Source: Chalciporus piperatus (Eukaryota; Basidiomycota; Agaricomycetes; Boletales; Boletaceae). Taken from it: DNA of 64,000 nucleotides. Below the pieces are notes generated by a model. It ran no database searches and was not told where the DNA came from. It saw nothing but the letters and a program-made list of their open reading frames with translations. Position numbers and translations under genes: made by a program. Below, one piece after another: positions 1-12,036 of this stretch. Where the stretch lies: contig JBBPTG010000086.1 of assembly GCA_038093975.1 (NCBI GenBank), forward strand, positions 1 to 64,000, given 5' to 3'. Position 1 is the first letter of the stretch. The number at the start of each line of letters is the position of its first letter.

Positions 1-2267
1 CCTCAAGGCCCACCCGCGAACGCATCTTCTAATTCGCCAGTCCTTGAGAGCTTTTCGAGTTCACGCCGTCACACACTATGGGAACAAATCCGAGTGATAA
101 TGACCAAGGGGCTGGGTGAAAAACAGCAATCACCAGGTTTACGGGTGATTGCCAGGTGCCTGGTAATGACCTAGTGATTTGGGACCACCGTGTATCTAGT
201 TGAATACCAACGGGGTCTTTTCACGGACCTCAGGCCTCTGACAGGTGTTGATATTCACTTGGAACAAAGGTGATTTTAACTGGTAATGTAATAATCTACT
301 AATTGTCTACAGCTGGGAGACCAAAACAAAAATAGAACAAATTGCTGGCGTGTTAGACCGTTAGACCACGGGGACAACATTGGCATACCGCGTTGTCAAT
401 ATTTGACTATGCATCAACTTCCTCAGAGAGTCGGAGTGGGTGCGTGAAATTTTCGTTGAAGTCCCGTTGTGTTCTACTCGAACCAGATCCCACCTCTTCT
501 CTGTCATCAACTCACGACAGAACGAACACAAAAAACGATAACGAAGACACTGGCCTGGGAAGCGAGGCGACCGAATCAACGACAGCCTGAGCCCGAAATC
601 GAGTCACGCAGCAACATACTGGCAGCAACGCCCACGGAGCCCCATGCCCTGACGAGGCTCAGCACATCATTCCGAGGTGACTGGATCCTCCAGCGGTCGA
701 GCAGTGACATGGATATTGGGCGATCACTCACGTCGACAGTGGGACATCGAGTCGAAACATACCAGGCGATAGGTCGAACAAAGTGAAGCCGACTTTTCGT
801 GAAATCGACGACTCGGATACCATTCGCAATTAACAATACTGGAACACACGCCAGCGGTCGAGCGGTGACATGGATATCGGGCGATCATTCACCTCGACAG
901 CGGGACATCGAGTCGAAAAATACCAGGCGATAGGTCGAGACAGAAAGTGAAGCCGACTTTTCGCGAAATCGACGACTCGGATACCACTCGCGATTAACAA
1001 TGCCGGACACACGCCATGAGCGGACACCTTCCCTCACATCTTCCTCCTAGCCAAACCACCCCGAAGTCAAACAGGCAAGTGTCCCGACGAGAAACTGTCG
1101 ACTTTGCGGTGCGTGGCAGCGATGGTACTCCGGATACGTCCTCGCCCATGGACAACCACACGACCACGTTCTCACCATTGCCGCCCGATCCTGCTACCTC
1201 GGACCACCTACGACCGACCTTCCATACGCCGAACTAACCGACTCTGCTTTCGATCGTAACAAACAGAGGCACATACCCCCAGTTTCGTTTCTTGGGATTA
1301 GTTCGGTCGGAAACCGATCACGCTTCGCTAGCAGGTATCCACAAGACTATGGGATCGAGAACTTTACCAGCGACTGGCGCGCCATACGACGGCACGTGTC
1401 TCAATAACAATTCCTAAATCAGCTCAGCCGACCACGATAGCGGGCCCATTCCATGTCCAACGGGACTACATAGTAGACGCGCGGACCAGGTTGTGTGAGA
1501 CACGGACGCAGCGCAAACTCAACCAGACGACCAGGAAAGTCGAGGAGGCGACGATGCGCATCAAGCCGAGTTGAATGCCCCATAGTTTGTAGCTTAAATC
1601 ATCCTATCACGGCACCGTCACGCATGTACATACATTCACAATGCTCTCACTCTTCATCTGCTTGTTGTAACTAGTTCTGAATTCATAATTTCACCGGGAT
1701 TGTCCCTGCTTCAAAAGCGGTGAATTAAACCAATCTAAACAGGTGCTGATCACCATTGTCAGCTCCCCACCACATGGTGAATTCGGCAAAAAAATGGGTG
1801 ATTAACACTACTTTCTAGCAACCTGTGTCAGGGTGATTTCCACCCCTCCCGGTCGAAGATCACCACGTTCCCCCGTGCATATCACCTACGCGCGAGGTGA
1901 TCCCCCAGGTGGATTTCACCCAGACTAATTCCCACAGTGTACAGGCGTTGATTCGCGATCACGTGACCTGTCGCGTCGATGTTGTCTCGACGACTTGTGG
2001 CAGTCACTGTTGGTGGCAAACTCGTTCGATAGCATCGTCAACATCGTCCTCAGCAAGCTCAACATCGACCACATCATCCTCGTCGTCAAGCACAGCACCT
2101 CGCCATTCGCCTTCGACCACTGCTACTACCAACCCCGCAACCCCCGTATCACAGTCTTTATAATCTCCTTTGCTTTTTCAGTTTTTTTTCGAGTGAATTT
2201 GTTGGTCCTGCACGTGGATATTGCCCACACACCCCTTCGTTAACAACGGCGACTCTGAGCATTTTCT
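1..2267. other. Gene-poor leading region
   Basis: No reading frame here carries a recognisable domain. The open frames are short, and the only moderately long one (about 1016-1237, +) is a low-complexity Thr/Ser/Pro-rich stretch without a family I know. The region contains a tandem duplication (691-1015) and two zones rich in GGTGA or its complement (about 110-290 and 1690-1920). It ends at the start of the kinesin gene. It may be old transposon or intergenic DNA; I cannot say which. Confidence 0.5.
691..1015. repeat. Two-copy tandem duplication, unit about 161-164 bp
   Basis: Copy 1 covers about 691-851 and copy 2 about 852-1015. Both begin with CAGCGGTCGAGC and run through the same order of words (TGACATGGATAT, GGGACATCGAGTCGAAA, CCAGGCGATAGGTCGA, GAAGCCGACTTTTCG, AATCGACGACTCGGATACCA). 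They differ by scattered substitutions and a few small indels. No gene is evident inside either copy. Confidence 0.85.
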
Positions 2268-5200
2268 ATGACCTCTCACAGGATCAAAATTGCCGCTCGA
2301 GTTCGACCGCGACTCGAAAACGAACTCGATGATGAAGGCATCCAGATAACACCCACGCCCGGGGGTGCTTCATGTATCAGTGTCCCTAACCCCCGCGACC
2401 TTTCTCAGGTCTTTAATTTCCCGTGAGTTCCTCGCGCGCTTGGATTTGTGCCGCTATCACTGTCCACGAACTATTCGCGGAAATCTCGAGTCGGAGCGAA
2501 CTGACCCGACTTTGATTGTAGGTTGACTTCATGTTATGACCAATTGTCAACACAAGAAGAAATATTTGAGAATGACGTCCGTCCTCTTATCGACGTTGTG
2601 TACAGTGGCATCGTGAGTTCCCTTTCTCGCGTACTGTTCATACTTTACCGAGCTTCAGACTGTCACAATCTTCGCATACGGAGTCACTTCTTCTGGCAAG
2701 ACTCACACCATGCAAGGAACACAAGCCCAGCCGGGTGTCATTCCTCTTGTAGTCGAGGTAGGTTGAAACCATGATGCGTAAATAATCACATTTTGACATC
2801 TGCTGTTATTGTAGGCAATGTTCCTTCAGCAATCTACCCTGGAACGCACTAGCGTTAACTTATCTGTCTCATACATGGAAATATACAAGGATGAGGTCTA
2901 CGACCTCCTCGTGAACCGTGAAACGGTGGGTTCCTGTCATACCTGTCATACACGACTACCATTCAGCGAAGTCGTGATGAGAAGCTCATACCTGATATCT
3001 ACCTTAGGCACCCAAACTTCCTGTCCGCGAAAACGACGTAGGACAAGTATTCGTCGCCAACTTGACTTCTATCCCAATAGCATCAGTGGAGGAGTTCGAT
3101 GCTATCTACTCGTTCGTCATTTCGTAGTGACTCCTTCTGTTTGCTCAACTTAGATGACAGACGTGCTTCCCGGCATCGTTCTGTCGGTGCCACGAACCTG
3201 AATCGAGCATCATCGCGCTCACATGCTGTACTCACCATTGAAGTGACGATGACGGATTCAGCCGCTCAGAAAAGTGCGTAACTCCTGCATGCATTACATT
3301 GGATCTAACAGTTTGCTTTCGGCGTTCAGCATTGACTGGGAAAATCAATCTGGTTGATCTTGCCGGCTCTGAGAACAACAAACTCACGGGAAACGATCCA
3401 ACGCGCATGGCAGAGTCGGCCGCCATTAATAAGAGTTTGAGTGTCCTTGGACAGGTGGTCCACGCACTAAACCAGGGAGCCGTAAGTCCTCGTCTTGCTC
3501 TTTCTCAGCCTTGCTCCGCTCACAGGGTTTCGTAGTCTCGTATCCCTTATCGCAACTCGAAGCTCACTCGAATCCTCCAAGATGCCCTCGGTGGCTCGTC
3601 AGTGGGGTTGCTCATTTGCAACCTTGCACCCGGCATCAAGTTCCGGCAAGATACCCTAAATACCCTTAAGTGCGCGACCTTTGCGTTTTCGTCTATAGTC
3701 GATGAGATAACTGACCTGAGTCGACGCTTCTGCGCAGTTTCGCTGTCCGTACTAAGAATGTCGAGAATCGTCCAGTAATCAACGAGCGCGGTTCGTTGCT
3801 CTTGAGAATGTCTGAGACAATAGCAATACTCACCCGTTCATGTAGACAACCGTCCTCAAGCGAAGGCTCACTTCGCAGCCATCCAACCACCCCCACCCAA
3901 GCTTGCCCCCGCCGTACTCCAATCCGATCCCATCCACGCCGCCGCGAGAGTCACGTCAACCATCAACAATGCAGTAGCTGGACCTTCTCGCCGCCCTCGC
4001 CCGTCTCGCGTTCCACGCGTAAGTGGAATCGGTGCTGGGTTAGCACCACCGTTACTCGGAGCCAAATCGAGATCTCGTCCGCCGTCATCAACTGCTATTA
4101 TCGAAGAGTCGGAGGTCCTGGTACAATTGACGGATAAAGATATCGATGAGAGAGTTCGTGTGTTTCCTCGTAGTAATTACCCGGTAATTAATATCTCACA
4201 TTCTCGCAGATTGCAAGGGCTGTCGAAGCTGAAGTTGCTCGCCGTCTAAAAGAACGCGAAGTCCATGAACGAGAAGAGCAAGCGCGTCTCCGACAAGAGA
4301 AGGAGAATTTTGCTCTCAAGGAGAAACAACTCGATGATGAGAAGCGTCAAGCGGCAGATCCAAAGCTACCACCTGGCATGCTCACCCCGCTGTTGACTCG
4401 CCATCAAGAATTGGATGACCAGCTTCGCGCAAGACTTGCAGAACTCGAGGAGAAATAGTGCGTGTCGAGAAATATGAAATATCAACGTTATAGGGGCTCA
4501 TTGGTTTCGCTTCGTCTACGACCCAAATAGTGAACGCGGAAACAAGGAACTACAACTTGCAGACGTGCTGTCGCCAGTATCTAGGAAGAAGACAGGGCGG
4601 GCGTATGTTGCCCTTGCTCGCGCCCATTCTGAAAAGTGCGTTCATCTCAGCTCAGCGGGCTTCACAATCCTAACTGCCAAATGTCAACGCCAACCTGCCA
4701 TTTTTTCAACTTGAACCCAATATCACAGGGGTGATCTCCAGGTAGCACTCGAACTCTACCGCAAAGCGGAGACATATGTCCCCGATAACGTCAAGCTCAG
4801 AGAGAGGTGGATACTTTTCGTTATCAACGTCTTCCTATGTAAACTATCCATGAGTGGCACCTAAATTCTGACGTTCCTTCCTTTTTGCTTTTTTTTTCCC
4901 CCGCTTGGCACACCACCTACGCACGTCCATCGAAATCCCCCTGAACGTGTCTATTTTTGCCAACAACTGCAGAGTCCTCGAGATCGAATGGGCTCTCAAG
5001 AATGGCAGGGAATTCGTCCCTTCGCCGAAGAGACCCCGCAAGCTTCGAGGCAAGAAACGCAAGGTCGCGGCTATCAATCTCGGTCGAGGAGGAGGGGTCG
5101 AGGAGGGGAGTACCTCGATGGGTGCTACGGGACATAGCCTCATGAATCAAAGCTCGATGGACGAAGGCGAGGAAGAAGAGGGATGCGATGATTCGGGGGT

Positions 5201-5306
5201 GTCTATGCTAGCCAAGATCAAGGAGGAGGAGTATGAGGGGAACGGATATCCGATGGAGACGCCTGCCAAGAGGGTGAGGGGTGATGTCAAGATGGAGCAG
5301 TACTAG
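2268..5306 (+). CDS. Kinesin-10-like motor protein with TPR-like tail
   Basis: Microtubule motor ATPase. The ATG at 2268 opens a motor domain spread over short exons (2268-2422, 2522-2612, 2659-2757, 2815-2925, 3008-3111, 3161-3273, 3330-3481, 3536-3669, 3738 onward). Visible motifs are the P-loop [11 protein letters not shown], switch [13 protein letters not shown], switch [10 protein letters not shown], then [13 protein letters not shown] and DTLNTLNFA with a joined N across an intron. The last two wordings are most like the KIF22/Kid (kinesin-10) group, which acts on chromosome arms. After the motor come a basic Pro/Arg-rich linker, a coiled coil ([16 protein letters not shown]...), a TPR-like helix pair ([20 protein letters not shown]) and a basic/acidic tail with [13 protein letters not shown], a likely nuclear signal. 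I see no helix-hairpin-helix motif of animal KIF22. Family is firm, subfamily is inferred. Confidence 0.85.
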
Positions 5307-5830
5307 GAGGGGCTAGAGGCTAGAGAGGTTTGGTCCCCTCCACTCCCGTTGGAGGGGACCAGGAAGGGGTTTGTTGGTTTTTGTACGAGCGTTTTCGTGA
5401 TCAGTATGATATCCGGTATACGCGTACTACTCGTTTCTTTTCCCTCCGTTTCTCGTTCTTTGTGTTCATTTTTATTTAAGACTACAGTCACTTTCAATAC
5501 ATGCATCGCTGTACATCTCGAAGCCGCATCTCCAAACACAAGAAGAAAAAAAAGAAAGAACGGTATAAATATTCTCAACGCGCGCGCGCAAGACAACAAA
5601 ACGCCCCACGGCCACAGGGGAAATAAAAGAGAGGGGATGAAAAAGGCTACTAGATAGGTATCCAGCCTCTTGATCGTTCCCTTGCAAAAAATATTATTAC
5701 TTGTACGTAAATACGTAGGGGGTGGCAACTTCTGACTCTTTCTTCACTTTCGTCCATGGTTCGAACTTTTTGTTTTTGTTTTTGGTGGAAAGACGTGATC
5801 GGGGATCCCAACGTAGGAATGAAACACGTC

Positions 5831-5862
5831 TTCGAGTCTCTGTCTCTGTCTCTGTCTCTGAG
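5831..5862. repeat. TCTCTG microsatellite
   Basis: A short run of TCTGTC/TCTCTG hexamers just after the stop codon of the CCCH zinc-finger gene, so probably in its 3' untranslated region. Confidence 0.7.
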
Positions 5863-5872
5863 ATTCTGAATC

Positions 5873-8253
5873 TCATCCGTCCATGCTGAACAACTCGTCG
5901 TCGTCGACGGTGACGAGCGGCCGGCTGAGCGGGCTGAGTGCATTTTGGGTATGCCAGTTCCGGCTGCTGTTCGCACTCGAATGAGGGGGTGTGCGGAGAG
6001 GCGTGTTCGTCGGCGGGAGTCTCGAGAACATGTTCTCGAGAGCTGCCATCGAGGACGAGAGCGGGGCACCAGACGACGACGACGATGGTGGGTGGCCAGT
6101 TCCGACGTCGTGGTGGTGGTGGTGGTGGTGGTGGTGTGCAGAAAGGGACAGATGGGAGATCGCCTCGGTGGGGAGATGTGCGAGGTTGGATTGAAAATGC
6201 CATTCCTGACTCAACCCAGAACCAACGTTGATACCGAACGGTACGGGGCCGTGGCTGGGGCTGAACGTACCGCCCACGCTTGATCCCCCGATTGAGCCGG
6301 GGGATCCTGTGTGCGGGACGGCGTGGATGCGCGAGTAGCCAGCTGCGAGACCCTGAGGGAGACTCTGGCCGGGTGCGTGCGCTTGGAGGGCACGGATGGA
6401 AGGGGATGCAGCTTCTCCGAGCCCGAGACCTATTCCTGCACCGTTATTTGCGTTGGTGCGTCCTTCGTCGGCAACAGGTCCGTGTATGGGAGCGTGAGAC
6501 AATGGCGAACGGCTCAGTCCTCCGAATCCACCTAACCCAGCACCAAGTCCTAGCCCAGCACTGGGTGCACGTCCGTTGCTTGCCGTGTTCATCTTGGAGT
6601 AATAGTGGTGAAGACTTGGGAGGAAGGCGGCAGACGCATTGGATGGTGCGAGCAGAGACGACGAAGCGAAGTGTGGGTCGTCTCGGAAGGGACTCAACCC
6701 CGTTCCAGACGGGACAGTGCTCCCTATGTTGTTATTGAGGGAACCGAAGCCGTTGGAGGATTTGAGAGAGCCAGGCGTTCCTGAGCCTATCGCCCCTGCA
6801 CCGAAGCTGTACTTGTCTGGAGAGCCAGGGATCCCATTGGCAGTAAGACCACGCTCCGCCCAGATAGACTTGACATCACCCAGAAGCGAAGGAGCAGGTA
6901 CGGAGCGTGAGTATCGGTGGTGTGCTTGGGTTTGTGAGAGGTGGGACTGGACAGCGGGATGGGGGGACGGTGAGTCGTTCAAGTTGACAGGACGGGAGGA
7001 TCCCGAGTGTGTGCGAGACATTCGCCGAGAACGCTCCGAAGGAGTCAGGAGGTCCGTAAGCGAAGATGGTAGGAATTCCTCTAGATCTACATCTGTAGAG
7101 GGACCATCTCGGTCTTTGTCCACAGATATACTGACATCAATCCCTGGGCTCGCCCTGGAGGTGAGGGGCTGAGTGGGGACCGATCCAGGTTCCGTTTTCC
7201 ATGGCTGACTATGGGTGTGTCCGAGAGAAGAAGAACCACCGGCTCCCACACCAAGACCGAGACGATTCCTAGACTCGGTGAGAAGGGACGTCTGGGCGTG
7301 GAATGTCTGGGGAATTCCAAGATTCTGAGGGAGGGTGTCTGAGGAAATCGAGGAGTGACTAGGCAAAGATCCTCGTGGCGGGGAACCAATGGGTCCAAGA
7401 TCAGTACCATCGGGTGGAATTACAGAACGTCGAGGAACACTGGGGACGTTGAGAGGCAGGGTGGGGGGAGATGGATTTCGGGTCCTGACAGGAGATGAGG
7501 CCTCTGGAGAGGGTTCCAATGGCGGAGCAGGTTGAGATCCTTCTTGTTGCTCAGGATCCGACTCCTGTTTCGAAGTCTCGATGTTGGCAGTGGTAGCAGT
7601 AGTATTATCAACATCGTCCGGAAGCATGAAGGGAGGAAAATCAGTATCTTTCAAGGGAGGGGCGGGAGCGGAGGGAGATATGGTCGCCTTGAGCGAGATC
7701 GAAGGGCGAGTCGAAGTTGTGCGGGTAGGAGCCGTCGAGCCAGAGAGAAGACCCGTGCGAGAACTGACAGGGGGAGTTGTCGACGAACTATGGGCATGAG
7801 CCGGATAATTTGGATCTCTCTTCCCTCCTTTCGAGTTCCTCCCTTCTTTACTCGCTCCACCGGACGCCCCACCGTTAGCCGCCAACTGGGCGGCCTTCTT
7901 GTTTTTACGATCCATAGACATGCTCTGTCCGGGAAGGACATGGGCTAACGCACACTTATGACCGAATTTGCAGTTTCCCTTTACGAACCAAGCACAGACG
8001 TCTTTTTGTTGACCAGGCTCGTGGACGTAATGCGAGAACGGACATGAAGAGCCGGCTGTACAAGCACCCACTTTGAAGAACTTGCAAGGGACATGGGAAA
8101 GGTCCTTTGCTGTATTCGAGTCGGTTAGAAGAGGACGAAAGGGAAGAGGATAAGATTAATACATTTGGAAGAGGACGACTTTGATTTGTGGCCTCTTTCG
8201 TTATCGGTGTCCTTGTCGAGTTCTGCAGGATCGGGCTTTGGTGTGGCGGACAT
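5873..8253 (-). CDS. Tandem CCCH zinc-finger protein
   Basis: Probable RNA-binding protein of about 765 residues. The start at 8253 gives a short first exon (MSATPKPDPAELDK...), then one intron (GTATTAATC...ATACAG) and one long exon. Two zinc fingers follow at once near the N terminus: C-x7-C-x5-C-x3-H in CKFFKVGACTAGSSCPFSH and again in CAWFVKGNCKFGHKCALAH. The rest is low complexity, rich in Ser, Pro, Gly and Thr, with a nine-His run encoded by a GTG/CAC microsatellite near 6109-6136. The finger pair preceded by SKDLSHVPC resembles yeast Lee1 and fission yeast Cps3, so a post-transcriptional role is the best guess. The tail shows no domain and is probably disordered. Confidence 0.85.
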
Positions 8254-8779
8254 TGTGAAAGAAAGATGGTAAAAGACCGAGGAGTACACTCAAGTCAAAC
8301 TCGATGAAAAGTTTAAGAGAGATTCGAGTCGCTGCTTGACCAAGCAAGCCGCTCAATAATGGAATTATACAAAGATAACATAATCCTTGCATAATCCAAT
8401 CAAAAATAATTATAACCACTGCACGTCAAATACCACCATACTCGAGCAAGCTACGACTGCGTTCTTCTTTCGTTAATCAAAACCTATGCTACTCAGGAGT
8501 CGCGGGCAGGAAAGTTGGTGGTTGTCACTACACCATCGTACACCAGCTCAAAGTCCGACATGTTCTCCTGGTCGCTCCGCTGTAACAAAGAAACCCCAAC
8601 ACTGAATAGCATAACCACATGGCGTGCTCATGAATGGCCACTCATCCATCGTTGGCGGAAACGCGGACGATATGAATTAGTGTCCGTTGTATCCCTTGTC
8701 ATAGGACGAACGACTCTCGTGTCTACCACCGCCCAAGGAGAGTAGCGGCTCGGGTCAAGTGGTCTTGGATCCAGATCCA
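8254..8779. other. Intergenic, CCCH gene promoter side
   Basis: Between the start of the CCCH gene and the edge of the GH47-A duplication. I see no supported gene or RNA. It should contain the promoter of the minus-strand CCCH gene. Confidence 0.4.
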
Positions 8780-9090
8780 GATGCTCAACAATGAGCTTCA
8801 GGCCTCCCTCGCCGCTGGCAAACGCTCTATCATTACGTCTTGCCTTTACACTTCTCGGTCGGTATCACATTATCAGTGTGTACAACCTCCACGCTATCAT
8901 CGCTGACGATCACTGTAATCCGAAAGTGAACTACTATTATGATCATCTGACGGTTTCTATCAATCCCCCATCCTTGTCGTGCTCTTCCAAGGTAAACCCG
9001 GACAGCGGATAGACGGAACAAGGGAGATCTCATGGTGATGTGTACGTTCGATAAGGTCAGACGATGTAAGTTCATATGTACTAATACGAA
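8780..9090 (+). pseudogene. Relic of the Sos7-like gene next to GH47-A
   Basis: Words such as CTGGCAAACGC, GTCTTGCCTTTACACTTCTC and ACAACCTCCACGC, then a TATGTACTAATACGAACGATGC block, align with the equivalent relic beside GH47-B. The latter block also matches DNA at the end of the intact Sos7-like gene at 25490-25550. The reading frame is broken and much of the gene is missing, so no product is expected. Confidence 0.6.
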
Positions 9091-9557
9091 CGATGCTTCC
9101 ATCGTCACCAGATAATCCGCTCGCTTCGAAGTTCAAGCAGCCTACCTCAATGGTTTGATCACATGTCCGACCCACCGGGGCCCGGAACATATGGAGGAGG
9201 GGAGCTTCCTCATCTCCATTCGATCGCCTAATGGAGAGAATTATGCCAAGACGCTGCCACCATGTCGACGAGTCTGAGCTTACCTTAGTTCGCACAGCTA
9301 GCGACACGACATGTTTCAGCTGACTCTAACATCAGAGTTTCTGGAGATGTTTGGTCTCTGGACACTCTGCTGTCACTCCAGCGATCATTAACCGGCGTCA
9401 TTGCATGAGAAATCAACATTCTTCTGATCATCGATTCTGGGTCAGATGGACGGTAAGTGGGACTCATGATCTCTGAGCACTCACATGTTTGAATTCTTCC
9501 AGATCATCTGGTCGCAGCGTACATGTGATGCAGAACCACGCATGCTAACCAAGGGTT

Positions 9558-9563
9558 TATAAG
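9558..9563 (+). promoter_or_regulatory. TATA-like box of GH47-A
   Basis: TATAAG lies about 75 bp upstream of the GH47-A start codon, within a GGTTTATAAGTATG context. A similarly placed TTATAAG is seen ahead of copy C and TATATAA ahead of copy B. Confidence 0.45.
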
Positions 9564-9634
9564 TATGACACCACTGGTTCGATAATTAACCGCGCTCTGC
9601 TTTTCAAGCTCTGCATCAAACTTGATCTCTCGCA

Positions 9635-12036
9635 ATGTCTCTTCGTCGTTGCCTGGCGCTCGCGCTCGTCGCTGTCGCGAATGGCGCACATGTCCAGAAG
9701 CCGGGCTTACAACTTCCGTCAACCGCCGCTGCCCATCAGCAGGCCGTAGTTGATATCTTCAACACTTCATACACCGCATACAAGTGCGTTGATTTGAACT
9801 TGTGTGGGTGCTCGACTTATGCTACCTACAGGCAATATGCATGGGGTCATGACGATCTCGCACCAGTCTCCGAGTCGTATATTGATGCGCGGAATGGATG
9901 GGGCGCGTCCATTGCCGATGCGTTGGGGACCCTGGTTTGCGTTCCGTCATGCACCCGAGCTTCCGAGCGACTGACGTCTGCTTTCGTAGTGGCTCATGGG
10001 TTTCCGTGACTGGTTTAGTGAGGCGGTCGAGTACGTTGGAACTGTGGACTTTAGTAGGTCGCAAACGGACGCTACTGTTAGGTCAGGATCTATTTCTCCA
10101 TCAAGTTCGTGACCATCTCAACATCTATTGCTAGTCTGTTCGAGACGACCATCCGTTATGTCGGGGGCTTCTTGAGCGCCTACGAGCTCTCTGGATATCA
10201 ATATCCTGTATTGGTCCAGAAAGCTGAAGAAGTCGCTCAACAAATGGCGTACGCATGGACTGGGGTTAGTTACTATGCACCGCGTTTTCGTAGCAGCTTG
10301 GGTGATCTAGATCATTTAGAACCACTCAATTCCTTATGGTTTTATCAACTTCACCGACCACCAACCCACGATCGCTACGGTGAGATTTATGCCATCGTGG
10401 TTTCCGAAAGGTGCTATGCTTACTGAAATGAACTATCCAGTCGAACATTGCTGAAGCTGGCACTGTGAGTTCTTTGTGCGGGTGTTTTCATTGGGTGGGA
10501 TGACTTAGCGCATGGTTAGCTGACCATGGAGTGGAATCGTTTGAGGTGAGACGAGTTCCTTGCATATCGCTCACGTCCGAGGCTAAGCCATCGATAGCCT
10601 GTACACCAAGAATGACACCTACCGTCAGCTCGCCGAGAAATCGGTGCAGTATATGATCCACATGGTAATTCCTTGTACCTTTCCGCTAGATCATGGTCCA
10701 ACGCCGCCGTATCTGAATATGTAGCCGGCACCATTGCCTGGTATTCCTGCGCAGCTCATTGACCCCACGACCGAAGATTCTGTGGGTTCATATGTGGTAA
10801 GCGTACTACGTGATGATTGCTTGGTAGTTCTGTCCGCTCATCAATCGCAGTCGTGGGGTGGAGGATCAGATTCATACTTGGAATACCTGATCAAGTATCC
10901 TCGGCTTACGAACACGGCTGATAATTCGTATGCGGACGCCTGGTCCACCGCGGTGGATACCTCTCTTCGTGACCTGTTGCGGGTACGTCCGCTATATTAC
11001 GGTGTGCTGAATATATTCTGACGATTTTGATGATCTTGCGCTAGACCTCGACGGTCGGTAACTGGTCCTACCTCGCCGATTACGATGGCAGTCAGATTCT
11101 TCACGTCGGCTCACACTTGGCTTGTTTCTACGGTGGTAACTGGATTCTGGGTATGTCGTCATCGATCCTTGGTCGGAACCTTGCTCAGACAGCTCCAGGT
11201 GGTAAACTCACGAACAATGATACGATTGTCAACATTGGACTCCAGCTCACGGACGCATGCTGGAACACTTATGCAAGTACCGCGTGAGCATCTTTCGTTT
11301 CAGACAACTTTGAGAGGTATACTGACCAACTTCGATAGAACTGGCATCGGCCCCGAAACCTTTGCGTACATTTCCAGCGATGGAAACTACACTGGTGGTG
11401 ACCCCATGACCGCAGAACAGATCCAATACTACGAGCAACATGGTAACTACATCACCACCCCCTACTACATCCTTCGTCCCGAGGTCCTCGAGTCCAACTT
11501 TTACGCATGGCGCGTGACTGGTGACACCAAGTACCTCGATAACGCTGCCAGCGCCATCCAGAGTTTCCAAAAGTACCTCCCCACGACGGTTGCGTACACT
11601 GGAATCAACGACGTGAATAACGTCGCTTCGAGCAAGATTGATGATATGTGGAGTTTCTGGTTGGCAGAGGTGCTCAAGTATCTGTGGGTGTTTTCAGCAC
11701 TTCTTTGTTGTTGAAGACGCACAACACTGAACATCAACTTTCTCGCAGGTACCTGACTTTCGATGACCCTAAGAAGATCTCGCTCGACGATTGTGAGTTG
11801 GTGTGCGAGGAAGCCGTAAATCGTGACTGACGATGAGCGCATCGGTTTCAGACGTGTTCAACACTGAATGTCACCCGTTCAAGGCGCCGCCTACTAAGCC
11901 TGTTTATGGCTCTGGTCCAGGACCACATGGGGTCTCGACCCCGCCTTTCATCCCGCATACGACTCACGATGGACCTCTTCCTGTTATTTCACCGAATCCT
12001 TTGTTGCCCCCGACCCTCGGTCGGGCGGGTAATTGA
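9635..12036 (+). CDS. GH47 alpha-1,2-mannosidase, copy A
   Basis: Class I alpha-mannosidase, which trims alpha-1,2-linked mannose from N-glycans; secreted or secretory-pathway. A signal peptide (MSLRRCLALALVAVANGA) is followed by family motifs spread over about a dozen exons: YAWGHDDLAPVSESY, DARNGWGASIADALGTL, VSLFETTIRYVGG, LTMEWNRLSLYTK, WGGGSDSYLEYL, TGIGPETFAY, RPEVLESNFYAWRVTGD, and YVFNTECHPF near the C terminus, whose Thr sits where the family binds calcium. The family usually has NTEAHP; here it is NTECHP. After this comes a proline-rich tail of about 46 residues, absent from copy C. A 48-nt intron follows the WILG codons (see findings). All exons can be read, so I regard the gene as intact. 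Confidence 0.9.

Noticed and set aside
6109..6136. GTG repeat as a regulatory or structural repeat
   Set aside because: It codes for a polyhistidine run in the CCCH zinc-finger protein on the minus strand and needs no other explanation.
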